Shown piece by piece: positions 12,264-23,913 of a stretch of 64,000 nucleotides of DNA. Position 1 is the first letter of the stretch; the number at the start of each line of letters is the position of its first letter. The DNA is taken from the NCBI GenBank assembly GCA_024138025.1, contig JAMXBD010001100.1:1-64000 (forward strand). Reading direction: 5' to 3'. Made by a program: the position numbers and the translations under genes. The notes under the pieces are model-generated. The model had not been told where the DNA came from. It saw nothing but the letters and a program-made list of their open reading frames with translations, and made no database searches. This stretch comes from Combretum micranthum. Lineage: Eukaryota; Streptophyta; Magnoliopsida; Myrtales; Combretaceae.

Positions 12264-13235
12264 TGAAATGACTTAGATTTATATTTTAATCAAATCTCAT
12301 GTGTTTATTAATTTATTTTAAGGAGATGAATTGAATGAGTATGTTTGTGTTGTTAGTAGTTTAATATATAAGATTTTGTATGTGTATATGTGGATATTAA
12401 TATTTTGTTCTATATGCATTAATGTGTGAGTAATGAAATTAATGTTGTCTTGTGCATATTAAGATGTTAAGTTAAATTAGATTAATAACTCAACCATAAT
12501 TTTACTTAAGTTAGTTGATTGAGTTCCTTGTAATTAAATTAGCATTATGCCCTAAATGTAAGCTAAATGGAGCCCAAATTAAAGTGAAATGCAACCTAAA
12601 GTTAATATATGCATTAAGGGGTAATTTTGGAAGTGAAAAAGTCAAAATTAAGTTAATTTGATTACTTTTTGAGGCAGCTCAAAATTTTATCCGAATTTTC
12701 TTTTCTTTCTCCTTTTTCTCTTCTTCTTCTTTCTCCATTTCCATCTTCATTTCCAAGCTCAAGTTAGGGTTTATATCAAGTTTAAAAATCAAGTATTCTC
12801 TTAAGACAAGGTATGTATATATACTTGAATTGATTTAATTTAGGTTGTTGTGTTGTTTTATTTTCTTTCTTGAAATAGATGCATGAATTATTGGATGGAT
12901 TGAGTTTAAGATTGATCAAATTGTTGTTCATGCATGGAATGAGTTATGTATGTGTTATATGAGTGTGTGAAAGTATGCATGTATTGTTGTATTGATATGA
13001 AGTGTCTTGATGAAACAAAGATAGTTTAAGTAGTTAGAGTGGAGATTGATGAAAATGGAATTTGAAGTGTTTAGTGATGTTGAATTCATGCCTTGGGTTG
13101 CTAGAATTGAGTAGTGTATGTTGGAGTGAGTATAGAAGTTTGAAGTGTAGTTGAGGAAAGTTTTTGAAGTGTTTTAAGATGTAATTTTACAAAGTGAAAA
13201 CAGGGGATTTGAATTTTCGTATAAGCTTGTTTTTG

Positions 13236-13660
13236 TAACGTACGCCGGCATCTGGGGATTCTACGCCGCCGGCGTAGAGGCGGTGTAGAAAGCCCACAGA
13301 ATGATTTTCCCTAACGCTGTTTGCAACGCCGCCGGCTTATATGCCGAAGATTTGCCAGCGTCTGTTCTTCAGAACGTACGCCGGCAATTTGAATCTCTAC
13401 GCCGCCGGCGTAGAGGCGGTGTTGAAAGTTCACAGAACCAAATTTCTTAAAGCCGACTGAACGCCGCCGGCTTTCGTTAGGAAGTCAGCCGGCGTTCTTT
13501 CTTCTAACTTGTACGCTGGCTTTTGGGAATCAAGGCCGCCGGCGTAGGTTACAAAGGCTGACGGCGTACGCTTTGAACGCTGCCAGCGTTGACAGTGTAC
13601 ATTTTCAGAACAGTTAACACCGGCCCAACGCCGCCGGCGTTGAGTGCCGGCGTATCCCCT
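13236..13660. repeat. CGCCGGCG palindrome island
   Basis: More than ten copies of GCCGGCGT / ACGCCGCCGGCGTAG / ACGCCGGC palindromes in about 420 bp, separated by 15-30 bp AT-richer spacers. The base composition is completely unlike the rest of the window. It is placed in the intron upstream of exon 2 in family B copy 2. It generates a spurious antisense ORF at 13430-13729. Confidence 0.85.
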
Positions 13661-13890
13661 GAGTTTTTGAATTTTGAGAACTTTTTCTAAAAAGTTTCCA
13701 AAGTTGTTATTTGAGTTTTTGGTAAGCAATTTGGGATATATTAGGACGTTTAAATGCCTAGTCGTGACTGTATATCCAATTATGTGAATTTCTTTGATAA
13801 TTTGTGATATATGGATATAATATGTATATATTTGTGAGAATGAAATTTATAAATGTTGATTTATTAATTATTGTGACATTTCTATTACAG

Positions 13891-13950
13891 TTAAGGATTC
13901 TTCGGTTAATCCATCACCGAGAGATCCTAGTTCTATTCTAACGAGTTCAG
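13891..13950 (+). other. Exon-2 block of family B copy 2
   Basis: Bounded by ATTTCTATTACAG and TTCAG|GTACGCAATAAC. In the phase that joins exon 3 it is open throughout and reads KDSSVNPSPRDPSSILTSS. The 60-nt length and two consensus splice sites support an exon; expression is not shown. The equivalent in copy 1 is 10577-10652. Confidence 0.5.
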
Positions 13951-14082
13951 GTACGCAATAACTTGTCTGATGATTGCTAGGACCAGACATTTCTAATTTG
14001 ACTTAAATTGATCCGATTTAACATTTGGATGAATTGGATGTCTATTACGCTGTTTAATCTGGTCCGAGGAGCAGCAAACCTG

Positions 14083-14175
14083 TCATGATGCAATGACATG
14101 TTAGCTAGGCGCTTAACCAAGTCATGATGCAATGACTTTACCATGATGCAATGGTACGCTATGATGCAATAGCGA
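14083..14175. repeat. Four ATGATGCAATG hairpin-like repeats
   Basis: Four copies: GTCATGATGCAATGAC twice, then CATGATGCAATGG and ATGATGCAATAG. They are spaced 20-30 bp inside the intron between exons 2 and 3. GTCAT...ATGAC arms make each first-type copy a small hairpin. Confidence 0.75.
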
Positions 14176-14606
14176 TTCTTTTGGTTAAGTGGGTAGCCGA
14201 TAGGGGGAATTGTATCTGTGTAACGTTTGCTTAAACTTAGGGGGAAATACCATGATTTAGTTCAAGGTTTATGGGAACTTGTGAACTAGGCTCATGTTAT
14301 GGACTGAGTTTAAGTAGAGTCGGGCAACGGCTTTTAAACCCTAGATGAAGCTATTATCTTTATGAAATAGATATAGGAGATATAAGTATTCGGACTGCTT
14401 ATATCAACCCCCTGAGCAGCTGCTGTTACTCAGGATCCCTGGATTCCCGGAGTGTGACCGGGGTTTGAATACCCTCTTGTTGATTTGTGAATCAAAATGT
14501 AATAAAGATAACCACTTGTTTTATGATGCATTTACATCAATTGGATGACTTGTTTTGCATTGGTTATTGTGTACTGGGCCTCTGGCTCACTTTTGCTACT
14601 TTGCAG

Positions 14607-14683
14607 GTCATGGAGACGAGTATTACGATGACTTGGGCTATGGGTCCGATTTTGAAAGATTTCTGGACGAGTGGGATGAATAG
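14607..14683 (+). other. Exon-3 coding tail of family B copy 2
   Basis: After the acceptor GCTACTTTGCAG, phase 1 gives an open acidic, aromatic peptide beginning GHGDEYYDD and ending FLDEWDE-stop (TAG 14681-14683). Joined to exon 2 it gives an uninterrupted reading frame that stays open back into exon 1, but no ATG is present there. It is either the tail of a protein spliced from upstream or a leader peptide remnant. Confidence 0.45.
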
Positions 14684-16349
14684 GATCCGATGACCCGGGA
14701 CTTTTAAAGACTTTTTGCTAAGGACCAGCTTTGTATAGAAGGCTTGTTAGTTAAGCCAAGTTCTTTTGTAATGACCTTAAGATCCATTAGGATTTCTCAT
14801 GTTTTGAGAAAACATGTAATTTTTGTAGTGCCATGTGTTGGCACTAAAGCGATGTTTATATAATGTAAATATATGTAAAGATTGCTTTTGTTAGCAATCT
14901 TGTTTTATTTAAAAAGTTCTTTATAAAGTATGGTGTTTTGATCAAACAATTTTCATAAACTGTTAGTTTTAGGACAACCTTACATATAATGTGAAAACGT
15001 TATATGTGGTTGGGGATTCGGTACTCTAAATCTCGGGATTTAGAGGAACGGGTCCTTACAAAAGGAAAATGAAGCCAAACTCTTTTAACATATATATCCT
15101 TGACCCTAAACCAAGATTTTGTCATCAAACACATAGGAAAATCATTTTTACAACATCTTTTCAAACCTATCAAGATTGTTCTTAAATGGCAATAAAAGAT
15201 GATCTTTTCAAGGAGTTAATTAACCAACTAAATGTTTCTTTTGAAATAAATCACATGATGTTTATTAAAACTTAGTGCTAATAATTCTTTGATAAGCCAA
15301 ATTTTCTCAAAAAGCTTACTTGTAGGATTTTTACCAACTCCATAATAAAAACCAAGAACTAGACTAGTTTTCAAAGTTAAGATAAAATCGACTCACTAAT
15401 TTATAAATCCACTTAGAAAAATAAAGGTTGTCAAGCTTCTAAATGATAAATCCATTTTCAAAAAAATAAAAAGAATATAAACATGATAAGTTCCAAAAAT
15501 AATAGATATTATCAACAACTTAAAAAAATATTAAAACATGATTTCTTTGTAAGTAAAATTGGTAAAAGACTTAAAAGATCAAGTTTTAGAAATAAAATTT
15601 ATTTATTTTTAAAGAAGTTAGGAAATAAAAATATAAGAAGAAAAAGACTTATTTGTCAAAACCATTTTAAAAGGAAAATATATAAACTCAAATTATTATA
15701 GGTTATTAAAAATTTAATAAAAATTTTGGAAACTTCATTTTTATCATTAGAAGTAAAATTTGTAGAAGATCAAAGTTAAGAGAAATTTATTTGTTTTAGA
15801 AAAGAAATTAGAAAAAAAAAATAAGAATATACTCATTTACAATAACCTAAGAAATTATAAAGTTCTTCCAAAATACTTAGAAAAGAAATTGTTTATATTC
15901 AAGTTTTCAAACCATAAGATTGTTTTATTGAAAAAAAAAATCATTGAGACAACACCATTAAATTTTACATACAATATGAGCCTATATATATGTATTCAAA
16001 GAATTTTTCAACCAAATAAATATATATATTTGCTAAAGGATTTTTGGATTAAAAAAAAGTTTGAAAAATGGTATTTCAAGGGTTAGGTTTTTGTGGAAAT
16101 TATGTACCAACCTTTTTCATGACCCAAAAGAATTTTTATTTAAAAATAACCTTAAAAATAGATAGATCTTTTAGAGTAGGTAGAAAATGGTATATTATAT
16201 ACGGAATTTCGAGTTAAAATGAGCAAGTTATGGCCTTTTTAAGTTGGAATTTCTCTTTATATGATTTTTGACGAACTTAGTGAAATAGAATTAGCAATTT
16301 TAAGTAGAACTTCTAAAAAATAATCATTTTGGGTATTTCTTTTGTATAG

Positions 16350-16418
16350 GTGATGTGGAGATCGAGTTTTCGTATCCGGAGGATTACTTTGACTAGAAGT
16401 TCCCACGCAAATGGCCGA
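16350..16418 (+). other. Exon-2 block, LTR copy 2
   Basis: Between TTTCTTTTGTATAG and GTGAGTTTATTT. Phase 1 reads GDVEIEFSYPEDYFD-stop, followed by AAATGGCCGA|GTGAGT. This copy shows the acidic peptide most clearly. Confidence 0.55.
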
Positions 16419-17094
16419 GTGAGTTTATTTCTTACATTTTTGCACTTATGATTTTGCTTATAAAATTAATAGCATTACAATTAGGAAAAGATAAAATGGA
16501 AAGATGCATGTGCTTTACATACTTGGTTGAAATTACGTTTACGTATATCGAGGCCTGAATTGTTCATAATGAATATTTGATCTAGTGTATAAATGATTGT
16601 CTAAAATTCTATGATCACCTGAAAAATATTTAATGATGCCATAAGTATTTAATTAAATTGATGCATGCATATCATTGGGTGAGTTCATTACATTTATTAC
16701 TATACCCTTGGTGGGACAAAGGCATAGTAAGGAGATTCATAGAGCTTGTAAGTTCTATAAAATGGTGAGGAATTGTCCAAATCAAATTATGGTGAATAAA
16801 ACGCTCAGATAAAAATATGATTTACAGTTGGGTAGTAGCTCGAACGATACTAAAAAGAAAATTATATTTATAAAAATCGATCTATTCGATCTGGAATCCC
16901 TAACTCCGAATGGAGGGATAAATCCATTCAAACATGTGATTCCCGAAAAATTATATGTATTGTTTGCTTACATACTTGTGCATTTCATATGATTGTTTAA
17001 ATAAACTTGTTTGATTAATTGTTGTTGGGTGTTTAATTGTAGAAATAATTCTCACTAACGGTGTATCTTATACCCTCTTAGATATCCTTTGCAG

Positions 17095-17136
17095 TACTCA
17101 TATCTTTGGTTGGAGCTTAGGGGCTACTTCACCCAG
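17095..17136 (+). other. Exon-3 block, LTR copy 2
   Basis: 42 nt between TATCCTTTGCAG and the donor CCCAG|GTAATACC. Joined to the ATG that closes exon 2 it reads MADTHIFGWSLGATSPR. The copy at 59990 has exactly the same length and a related reading. Confidence 0.5.
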
Positions 17137-17511
17137 GTAATACCTTTTGGAGCCAAGAGCTTTTGGTTAGAATTCAAGATTAGAAGTAGAAATAGATTTT
17201 CAAATAGAAATTGAAAAATGTACACAGACTTTGATAGAATTAGATGTTTTATAGGGGAATGCCCCTTAAAGGTTGTAAGACTCCTTGTATACCTTTCAAG
17301 AACCTTGATTTTATTATTATGATTTACTTTCTCAATTGTTACGATGTATAACTGCTTAAACGACTTGATCTAAAGATTGATCCACTATGAGCGTGAAAGT
17401 ACTTCTTACACCCGATATCGAGGATTTTGGGATGACTAAGGTTGTGATACGTAAGTCTTAATATTGAGTGAGGTGGGCTGTCACATTTAGAGTACTCTTT
17501 GGAGCATGAAA

Positions 17512-18367
17512 ACTTCGATATAAATTAAACGGACGCGCATTATATCCGCTAAGTCGCATGATAAGGACTACTACTCCTACGAGAGGAATTGAAAAGGCTA
17601 AGGCCAAGCTCATTCTTAGGGAATTAAGGCATATCGGGGTTACATCTCAAGGATAAGCCATACCGATCGATCGATGTGAGCAAAGTGCTCGAGGACTAAT
17701 AGTAAAGATGGTAGAGATCTTCAAACCTAAATTTCTAACCTTCGATATGGAGGGTGTAAATTCATTCTATTTATGGTTTATGGATACTCATACATAATTG
17801 TTTATATCATGTGATTGTTGCATGGCATGTATAGCATATACGTGAATTAATAAACTTGTTTGAAATCACGGTACGAATAAAAGGGAATATCTCACTAAGC
17901 TCATTGTAAGCTTATGCTTCTATAGATTTTTGTTAAAACAGGTATTCTTGAGACTCCATCCAAGGACAAGAAATTAAGAAAATCAATGGTGGATTATTGA
18001 GCTTCTACAGAGGAAGTAGAAGCATAGAAGGAATTTCCTTGTTTGAAATTTCTTTGTGAGTAACGTATGTTATGTTGAACTTTTGGAGAGTACTAGGAAT
18101 TGTATTTATGCAGTCTTGAAGACACTAGCGGGAGTATGCTCCAAAGAGTTGTAATTGATCTTATTTATGTTTTATGTTAAGTATTTCTCTTGCCTTGTTA
18201 CTTAATCGCTATCAATATAAATTACACTACTTCGATGCATTCCCCCTAATGTGTTGCACGCCTTGTACACAATATGAAAGCCTTTGCATGACAAAGGAAG
18301 TCATTCTTAGGTTTTAATAATATGTATAGCGGATTGCCATGTTTAAGGTATCCCTTGGGGCGTGACA
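17512..18367 (+). mobile_element. Family A LTR, copy 1, right part
   Basis: Continues copy 1 after the nested LTR. The block with GGACTACTACTCC...GATCGATCG matches 55240-55350, followed by CTCACTAAGCTCATTGTAAGCTTATG, an acceptor-like TTTTGTTAAAACAG at about 17941, and the terminal CCATGTTTAAGGTATCCCTTGGGGCGTGACA ending at 18367. The GGGGCGTGACA end is the most intact family A terminus in this stack. Confidence 0.7.
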
Positions 18368-19500
18368 AGAAGTATTTAGACTTTTCTCAATTTTCTTGTT
18401 GTATCTAATTAGGGGATGTGATAAATCTTTGATATGAAGCCTTTCCAACATTCAAAACCTTCAATATATTTTACAGTTAGAATCTTTTTTTTTTTTTTTT
18501 CCGTTGGAGATGGATAAGATTGAGAGATATACTCCAACAAATTCTTTGATATTTTTCTGATGTTCATATGTTGTAATTTGAATTCCCTTACTGCTATGAG
18601 TTGTAATATCGTTATTTGAATATTCAAATCCAAATTTCCCATATCTTGAAGCTTCCCTTGAAGTATAGAGTATATCATTGAAAAAAAACCTTATCCTTTA
18701 TTTAAAAATTCATCCAAAATAAATCTCCATAATTTTCTCTTGATATTTATTTTTAATTCCACATCAAATCTACATAATCTTAATCTTAAAGTATATCTTT
18801 ATAATCTCCTTTTGATTTGAAACAGAAATCCCCAAACTAGCTTTCATATCCATTATATTTAGGAAAATATCTTCTTTCATCTTGTATTTGAAACTTCAAC
18901 TTGTATGAGAGTGAATCTTCAGCTAAACACACTCTTGGACCTTCAAAGAAATATAACTTATCAAAGAAATTGTGCTTAAAACGTCAGAACTTCGAGTAAT
19001 AAAATCTAAAAGCAAATTGGACTATCTATCATGAAACTAAACTAGTTGTCATGAGTTCTTGAATTTTCCAAACATATAAATATGAAATTAATTCGAATCC
19101 CTTAGATTATTGGCCAACTTGGTGGAACATTTGAATGTATTACCTAAATACATTCAACTTTGAAGCCTCAGCTTCAAAATGATGAAAATTTTGAGGAAAA
19201 AAATAGTTCTGTAACATGTTGTTTGTATTTTCATAGGTTTTGTTTATGCAGCAGGTCTACCCTCTGAGTCAGTCTATGAGTGTTGCAGACTTCTTTACAA
19301 TCTTTCCAAAAAGTCTCTAAGTTACATTCTGAGCAATATTTCTTTGACAAACTTCTTCTAGAAAGCTTATAGGCAAACTTAATTGATCAATTTAGTCTTC
19401 TCATATATTTTACACTTAAAAACTGCACATTTAACAATTGGTTAGTATACACTTATACATGTATTGTTATCATTAAAACCAAACTAAGAGACTTAACAAA
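18368..19500. other. Unassigned AT-rich DNA
   Basis: Sequence between two family A LTRs of opposite orientation. No terminus, RNA gene or plausible coding region seen. The antisense ORF at 18409-18678 runs through a poly-T tract and has no recognisable content. Confidence 0.45.
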
Positions 19501-22500
19501 AGATAAATCATTTTAAGTGCAAGAGTAATGATCGAGATTGACATGTAGTGATGACCATGTTGATAGCAATGGCACGTAACCAGACCGACACATAACCCGT
19601 ATTTAAGACCATATTTTCCCATGTTGAATGAAAGTAAAAACCAAAGAGGGTCATGCTTTTTCCTACAACCTATGGTAGAGACCTTGGCTATCAAGATATA
19701 GTCTTTACATCATCTTAGGGGCATTCCACCAATAAATCTCCAAGGATGAAAATATAGTCCTAGTCTTGCATTAAAAACAATATTAAAACAAAAAAAGATT
19801 TTAAAGGAAATCTATTCCAAGATCCTCAAAAGGATTTCCCCCAAAAGCTTTCCCAAAAGCGTAATCTCACCCGAATATATGGAGACCTCCAATATAAGAG
19901 ATATTGGTCTTACGTCAATAAAAATCTATTAAGGTGTAAGCTCAATTAGCTTAGTGAGAATATTTCAGAATCATCGTACTCATAACACGGAAAAGAAAAT
20001 CATACAAGTTATATTTAGACAAATGCATCAAACATGTGAGCAAGCTATCCATATGATCAACTGGAAATCATATGTTTGAATGGAATTACGCCCTCCATTT
20101 GAGATTAGGTGTTTCAGACCCTTTATGACCCTGCTTTATAAACCCATTATGTATTTCTTTCAGGTTCCTACTCACTCCATCCTTAAATAGTTTTTTTTTC
20201 GGGCTCTTATTCATTCATCCTTAAATAGTTCTTTCAGGCTCCTACTCGACCTTACAGACTTGCAGGCCCCTACAAACCCCACTGCTATAATCTAATCCCA
20301 CCAAAGGTATAATAGCTTATGCAATGTAACTCACTTCATGATATGCATGAAGCAATTTAATTTATTTCTTAACATGTTATTTATGTGTCTTAAGGGTGAT
20401 CATAGAATTTGTAGACACTCCATCATGATAATAGAAAACAAATTTAATTAGCAGCAATTCTAATCTTGATATGCTTAGTATACTTTCAACCAACATTATC
20501 ATGCATATTTCAATTTTCTCTTTTCCTACTTCTAGTGCCTCTAAACTACAAGTACAAACATAAGTACAAAAAAGTAGGAGATAAACTCACTTGGCCATTC
20601 TTGCCAAAAATCCTTCATCATAATGGTCTTCCGAATACGGATCCTCCAAAGCTTCGTCACCTAAATGAAAGAAATACCCGAAATGAATATTTCATGGAAG
20701 TTTTACTTAAACTTTCTAATTATGTTCTAGTATTCGCGTCAAAATTCGGATGAAGGAAAATTCCAACTTAAAATGGTCATAACTTATTTATTTTAACTCG
20801 AGATTTTGCATATTAGTAGTAATTTTCTACCTATGCGAAAAGATCTATTGATTCCAAAGGTTATTTGTCACGTTTAAAGCCAATTGGTTTTGAAATAGGT
20901 TGATACTGATGTGATCCAAAAAATTTTTAGCCTTTAAATTTGCAATTTTCTAAGTTTTACATCATCTAATCATCCTATAGCAAGCACATAGATACTTATG
21001 TAGTTAAAAATCATTTAATATGTATATAAACTCATATTATATGTGTGACCTTAGTGATGTTTCCCCAAAAATCATGAAACAATTTATTTTAGAAGTTCAA
21101 AAGTTAAGTTTACAAAAACTTCTTTTTGAATTGTTAGTAGAAAACTAAAATTTTTAGTTTGTTATAAGTGTGTGACTAATTATTAGAGCTATTATTTTTA
21201 TATTTTCTTAGCTTCATAAAAATAAATTTACTTCTCGAAAACTTGATTTCTTAAGTTGTTTACTAGTTTTATTCCTAAATGAATTTTAACTGGTGAGTTG
21301 ATTTTTAAATTTGTCTTGGAAAAATTTGTTTTGTTCCTTAGAGTTTACCAAAATATCGACATATTTCTTATAAATAACATTGAAAATTTTATGATATATT
21401 TATTTTAACGTTTTGGAAAAGGTGTAGTCGAACAACTATCCTAAGTCTTATTGAAAATTCTTCTTAAGTGATGAAAATCATTGCTTTTGATGATTTAGTT
21501 TCATTTTCATGTAAAAAAGAGATGTTTCATAATCTTATTTTGAAAACTTTACTAAGACAACAACATCATTTTATGCTCATGCATGAATATGAAGTTAATA
21601 ATTATTTTATGAGATAAATATAACTCATATAGAAAATAAAGGAATAAAAAATCAAATAGGCAAAAATAAGAACAAAAATATGGAAGTCTTAACTTATTAT
21701 CAAGACTTTGCAGAACTTAGAAATGAACAAGTTCCATAAAACAATAAGAAAAGCATAATAGAAAAAATTATAGAAGCCTTAGATTAATTTCAAGGCTTCT
21801 TGAGACTCAAAATAATACCAATCTCATGAAATAAGTAAAGAAGAGAAATAAAAAATATAGAAGTCTTAGATTTTCATTCAAGGCTCCTCGGGACTTAGAT
21901 TATGGACAAGTCCCCTTTGTTTTGACTTGATTAAGGATAAGTCTAAGACTAAAGATTGACTAGTCTTATTTATTTGCAAGAAAAAGATAAGAAAGCATGT
22001 AATAAAGCAATAAATAGGAGTTCGATTAGTGAGCATTTAGGCTCTAGAAAATACAGATATATATTTATACATAACAGCATATAATAGTTACGTTAGAAGC
22101 ATGAACATATTATAATAAGAACTTATTATGAGTATGAACAAGACAAGAACAACATGTTGTTTTTCATGACTCCATTCCCTAGCATTAGCATCATGGGGAT
22201 TTATGTGGAATCAAAACACACACATTATTCATGTTATGTTACATGAGCAAAAGAGGGGTTTAGTATTTTTACCTAAAGTTGATGAAGGATTTGGAGATGA
22301 AAGAAACACATGGATGGTGTGTTTGATATATTTCTTAAAGAGAAATGGATGAAAATTGTTTAAGAAAAAAGTTATAGAGAAATTTTGGCAGAGTTTTGGT
22401 ATATAAAACGAGATGTGTGAAAGAAGTAGAGGAAAAGATAGTAATTATAGAGAATTGTGGAGGAAAATTAGATGTAATAAAATAAATTGAAAAAGAAAAT

Positions 22501-23125
22501 AAAATTGAGGGGGAGAGAGAGATAGGGATTAGCACCGACATTAGAGAGAGGGAGAAGGAGAGAGAGATAAAAATTAATTTTTTATAAAAAAAAAAAGCAA
22601 ATGAATTATAAGAGAAGTTATGAAAAAATTTAAATTGAAAATAAAAAATTGTAAGAATAGGTATATAAGATGTAAGTAGAGATAGAGGAATAGTAATGAA
22701 TAGTAAATAAGACAAATAAAATACTGGTAGTAAGAAAAATACATGTAAACGAGCTATATCTAATATTTTTAGGGGCTGTAAAACTCTGTAACTAATATTT
22801 TACAATTCCTCATCTTATTACGAATCTAATATGTTATCAGAATATTTCACTGTTTTGCGTGCTGGGACCCGGTTTTCAAAAACTGATCTCGTTTAGGTTC
22901 AAAACGATCAAATTTTTTATGAATCTGATCTTTTTGGGTTACATGACATTATTCCACATTACAATCTAAAGTTATCTTATTTTTATTATTTTAGGATTTC
23001 ACATGGGAGATTGCCGGATCTAGATTCACTAGGGCTTATTGTTTATCTAGGTGACTTTAAGGCTCCTTTTTGACTTTCGGTTCTAGGTTTTTCTTATAAG
23101 ATTAGTGCAAAATCTAGGGTTTACA
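19500..23125 (-). mobile_element. Family A LTR, reverse copy (left edge approximate)
   Basis: The reverse complement reads as family A: start TGTAAACCCTAGATTTTG (right edge 23125), pyrimidine-rich leader around 22350-22560, first-exon donor CTTTAG|GTAAAA at 22273/22272, decayed minisatellite around 21680-21900, exon 2 at 20591-20660, GAATGGAGGGCGTAATTCCA near 20085, TAGCTTAGTGAGAT near 19950 and GGGGAATGCCCC-like sequence near 19715. Spacing in other copies predicts the end near 19490, but no clear TGTCACGCCCC is present there, so this edge is decayed or lost. The 126-codon antisense ORF at 22335-22715 is the pyrimidine-rich leader, not a gene. Confidence 0.65.
20591..20660 (-). other. Exon-2 block, reverse copy
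   Basis: On the minus strand it lies between CTTTCATTTAG and GTGAGTTTAT. Phase 1 reads GDEALEDPYSEDHYDEG and, unlike other copies, has no stop: the frame stays open through ATGGCCAA to the donor. Here the acidic peptide and the ATG are therefore in the same open frame. Confidence 0.5.
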
Positions 23126-23913
23126 CCTATAGCAAGGACCATGCAAATTTGTTACATAGGCTTTTATTATTTTCTTGTTTTTATCTTGTTAGATTAGTTT
23201 ATTGATTGATTATTTCATCCTTTATCCTAATTGTGTGATATAAAATGGATTTATTAGGCATTGTTTAGGATCTTTTAAAAACTTTTGAATCTTATAATAC
23301 ATTTGAGAGTTTTCCTAAACCCTTCTTTCATTCGATCTTATTGAGTGATTAAAACTTTTTGTTGTTTTATCTATTGTCCATCATATCAATTGATTGAAAT
23401 GACTTGTTCTTTTTTTTTTTTTGTGCATAATATCCTAGAAACGAATAACAATCCATTATTTTATTTCATTTTATCATTGAAACCCCCTAAAATTCCATGA
23501 AAAGATTACAAAACATAAAATCCAAAAATCCAAAAATTTCATATTTTTTCAAAGTTCTGTTCATAACTCAAATACAGATTTAACACATATCAGCACATTG
23601 CATGTATGATGTGCTATTGAGTTCTACTACTTTAAACCATGCTTGTCACAAATCTCCTTATGCTTGAACCAATTATACTATTCATGGATCCTTCTTATTG
23701 ACTAATTGCTGTCCTCACCATGCCATTTGTTATGGGATTAAGTGTCTAATTACTATATTTTCCTAATTATTGCCATTACAAGTGTAATCTTTTAGTCCAG
23801 AATGTAGTTTGGTAGATTAAAATGACAAAATAGCAACTATACACAATTATTTAGTTAAATTTACATTTTAGTTTGATTTAGTTGTTTGATTCTAACATGC
23901 AATACCAATTAGT
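23126..23913. other. Unassigned AT-rich DNA
   Basis: No coding region, RNA gene or repeat terminus recognised. It contains a T12 run near 23408. Confidence 0.45.

Larger units (their letters stand above)
12264..15060 (+). mobile_element. Family B solo LTR, copy 2 (TSD AAAGG)
   Basis: TGAAATGACTTAG...GGTCCTTACA, flanked by a perfect 5-bp duplication AAAGG (12259-12263 and 15061-15065). The interrupted family A sequence resumes in register (compare 53520). 2,797 bp, no internal region, so a solo LTR. It contains a pyrimidine-rich leader (about 12700-12780), donor GACAAG|GTATGT at 12810/12811, the CGCCGGCG island, exon 2, the GATGCAATG repeats and exon 3. Together with copy 1 and the reverse copy at 24954 it defines family B. 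The large LTR and TGTAATACCC-like start suggest Del/Tekay chromovirus origin (inference). Confidence 0.8.
15061..17511 (+). mobile_element. Family A LTR, copy 2, 3' part
   Basis: Resumes family A after the family B insertion (AAAGGAAAATGAAGCCAAACTC, as at 53520). It runs through exon 2 (16350-16418), exon 3 (17095-17136), the GGGGAATGCCCC block near 17255 and the terminal GGGCTGTCACATTTAGAG to ...TTGGAGCATGAAA at 17511, a decayed GGGGCGTGACA end. ACTTC follows. Two weak ORFs (15483-15701, 15889-16086) are AT-rich intron sequence. Confidence 0.7.

Noticed and set aside
13430..13729. 99-codon antisense ORF rich in Arg and Gly
   Set aside because: It is a translation of the CGCCGGCG palindrome island; G+C-rich repeats suppress stop codons. 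No domain.
14487..14693. 68-codon ORF overlapping family B exon 3
   Set aside because: It is in a different frame from the conserved acidic peptide and begins in intron sequence.
19500..19720. A clean TGTCACGCCCC end for the reverse LTR with duplication CCTAT
   Set aside because: CCTAT occurs at 19669-19673, but the adjacent sequence does not match the LTR terminus, and spacing predicts an end about 180 bp further left.
22335..22715. 126-codon antisense ORF, the longest in the window
   Set aside because: It reads through the pyrimidine-rich leader and U3 of the reverse family A LTR, giving Ser/Phe/Leu/Ile low complexity; the same tract in other copies is not conserved as protein.
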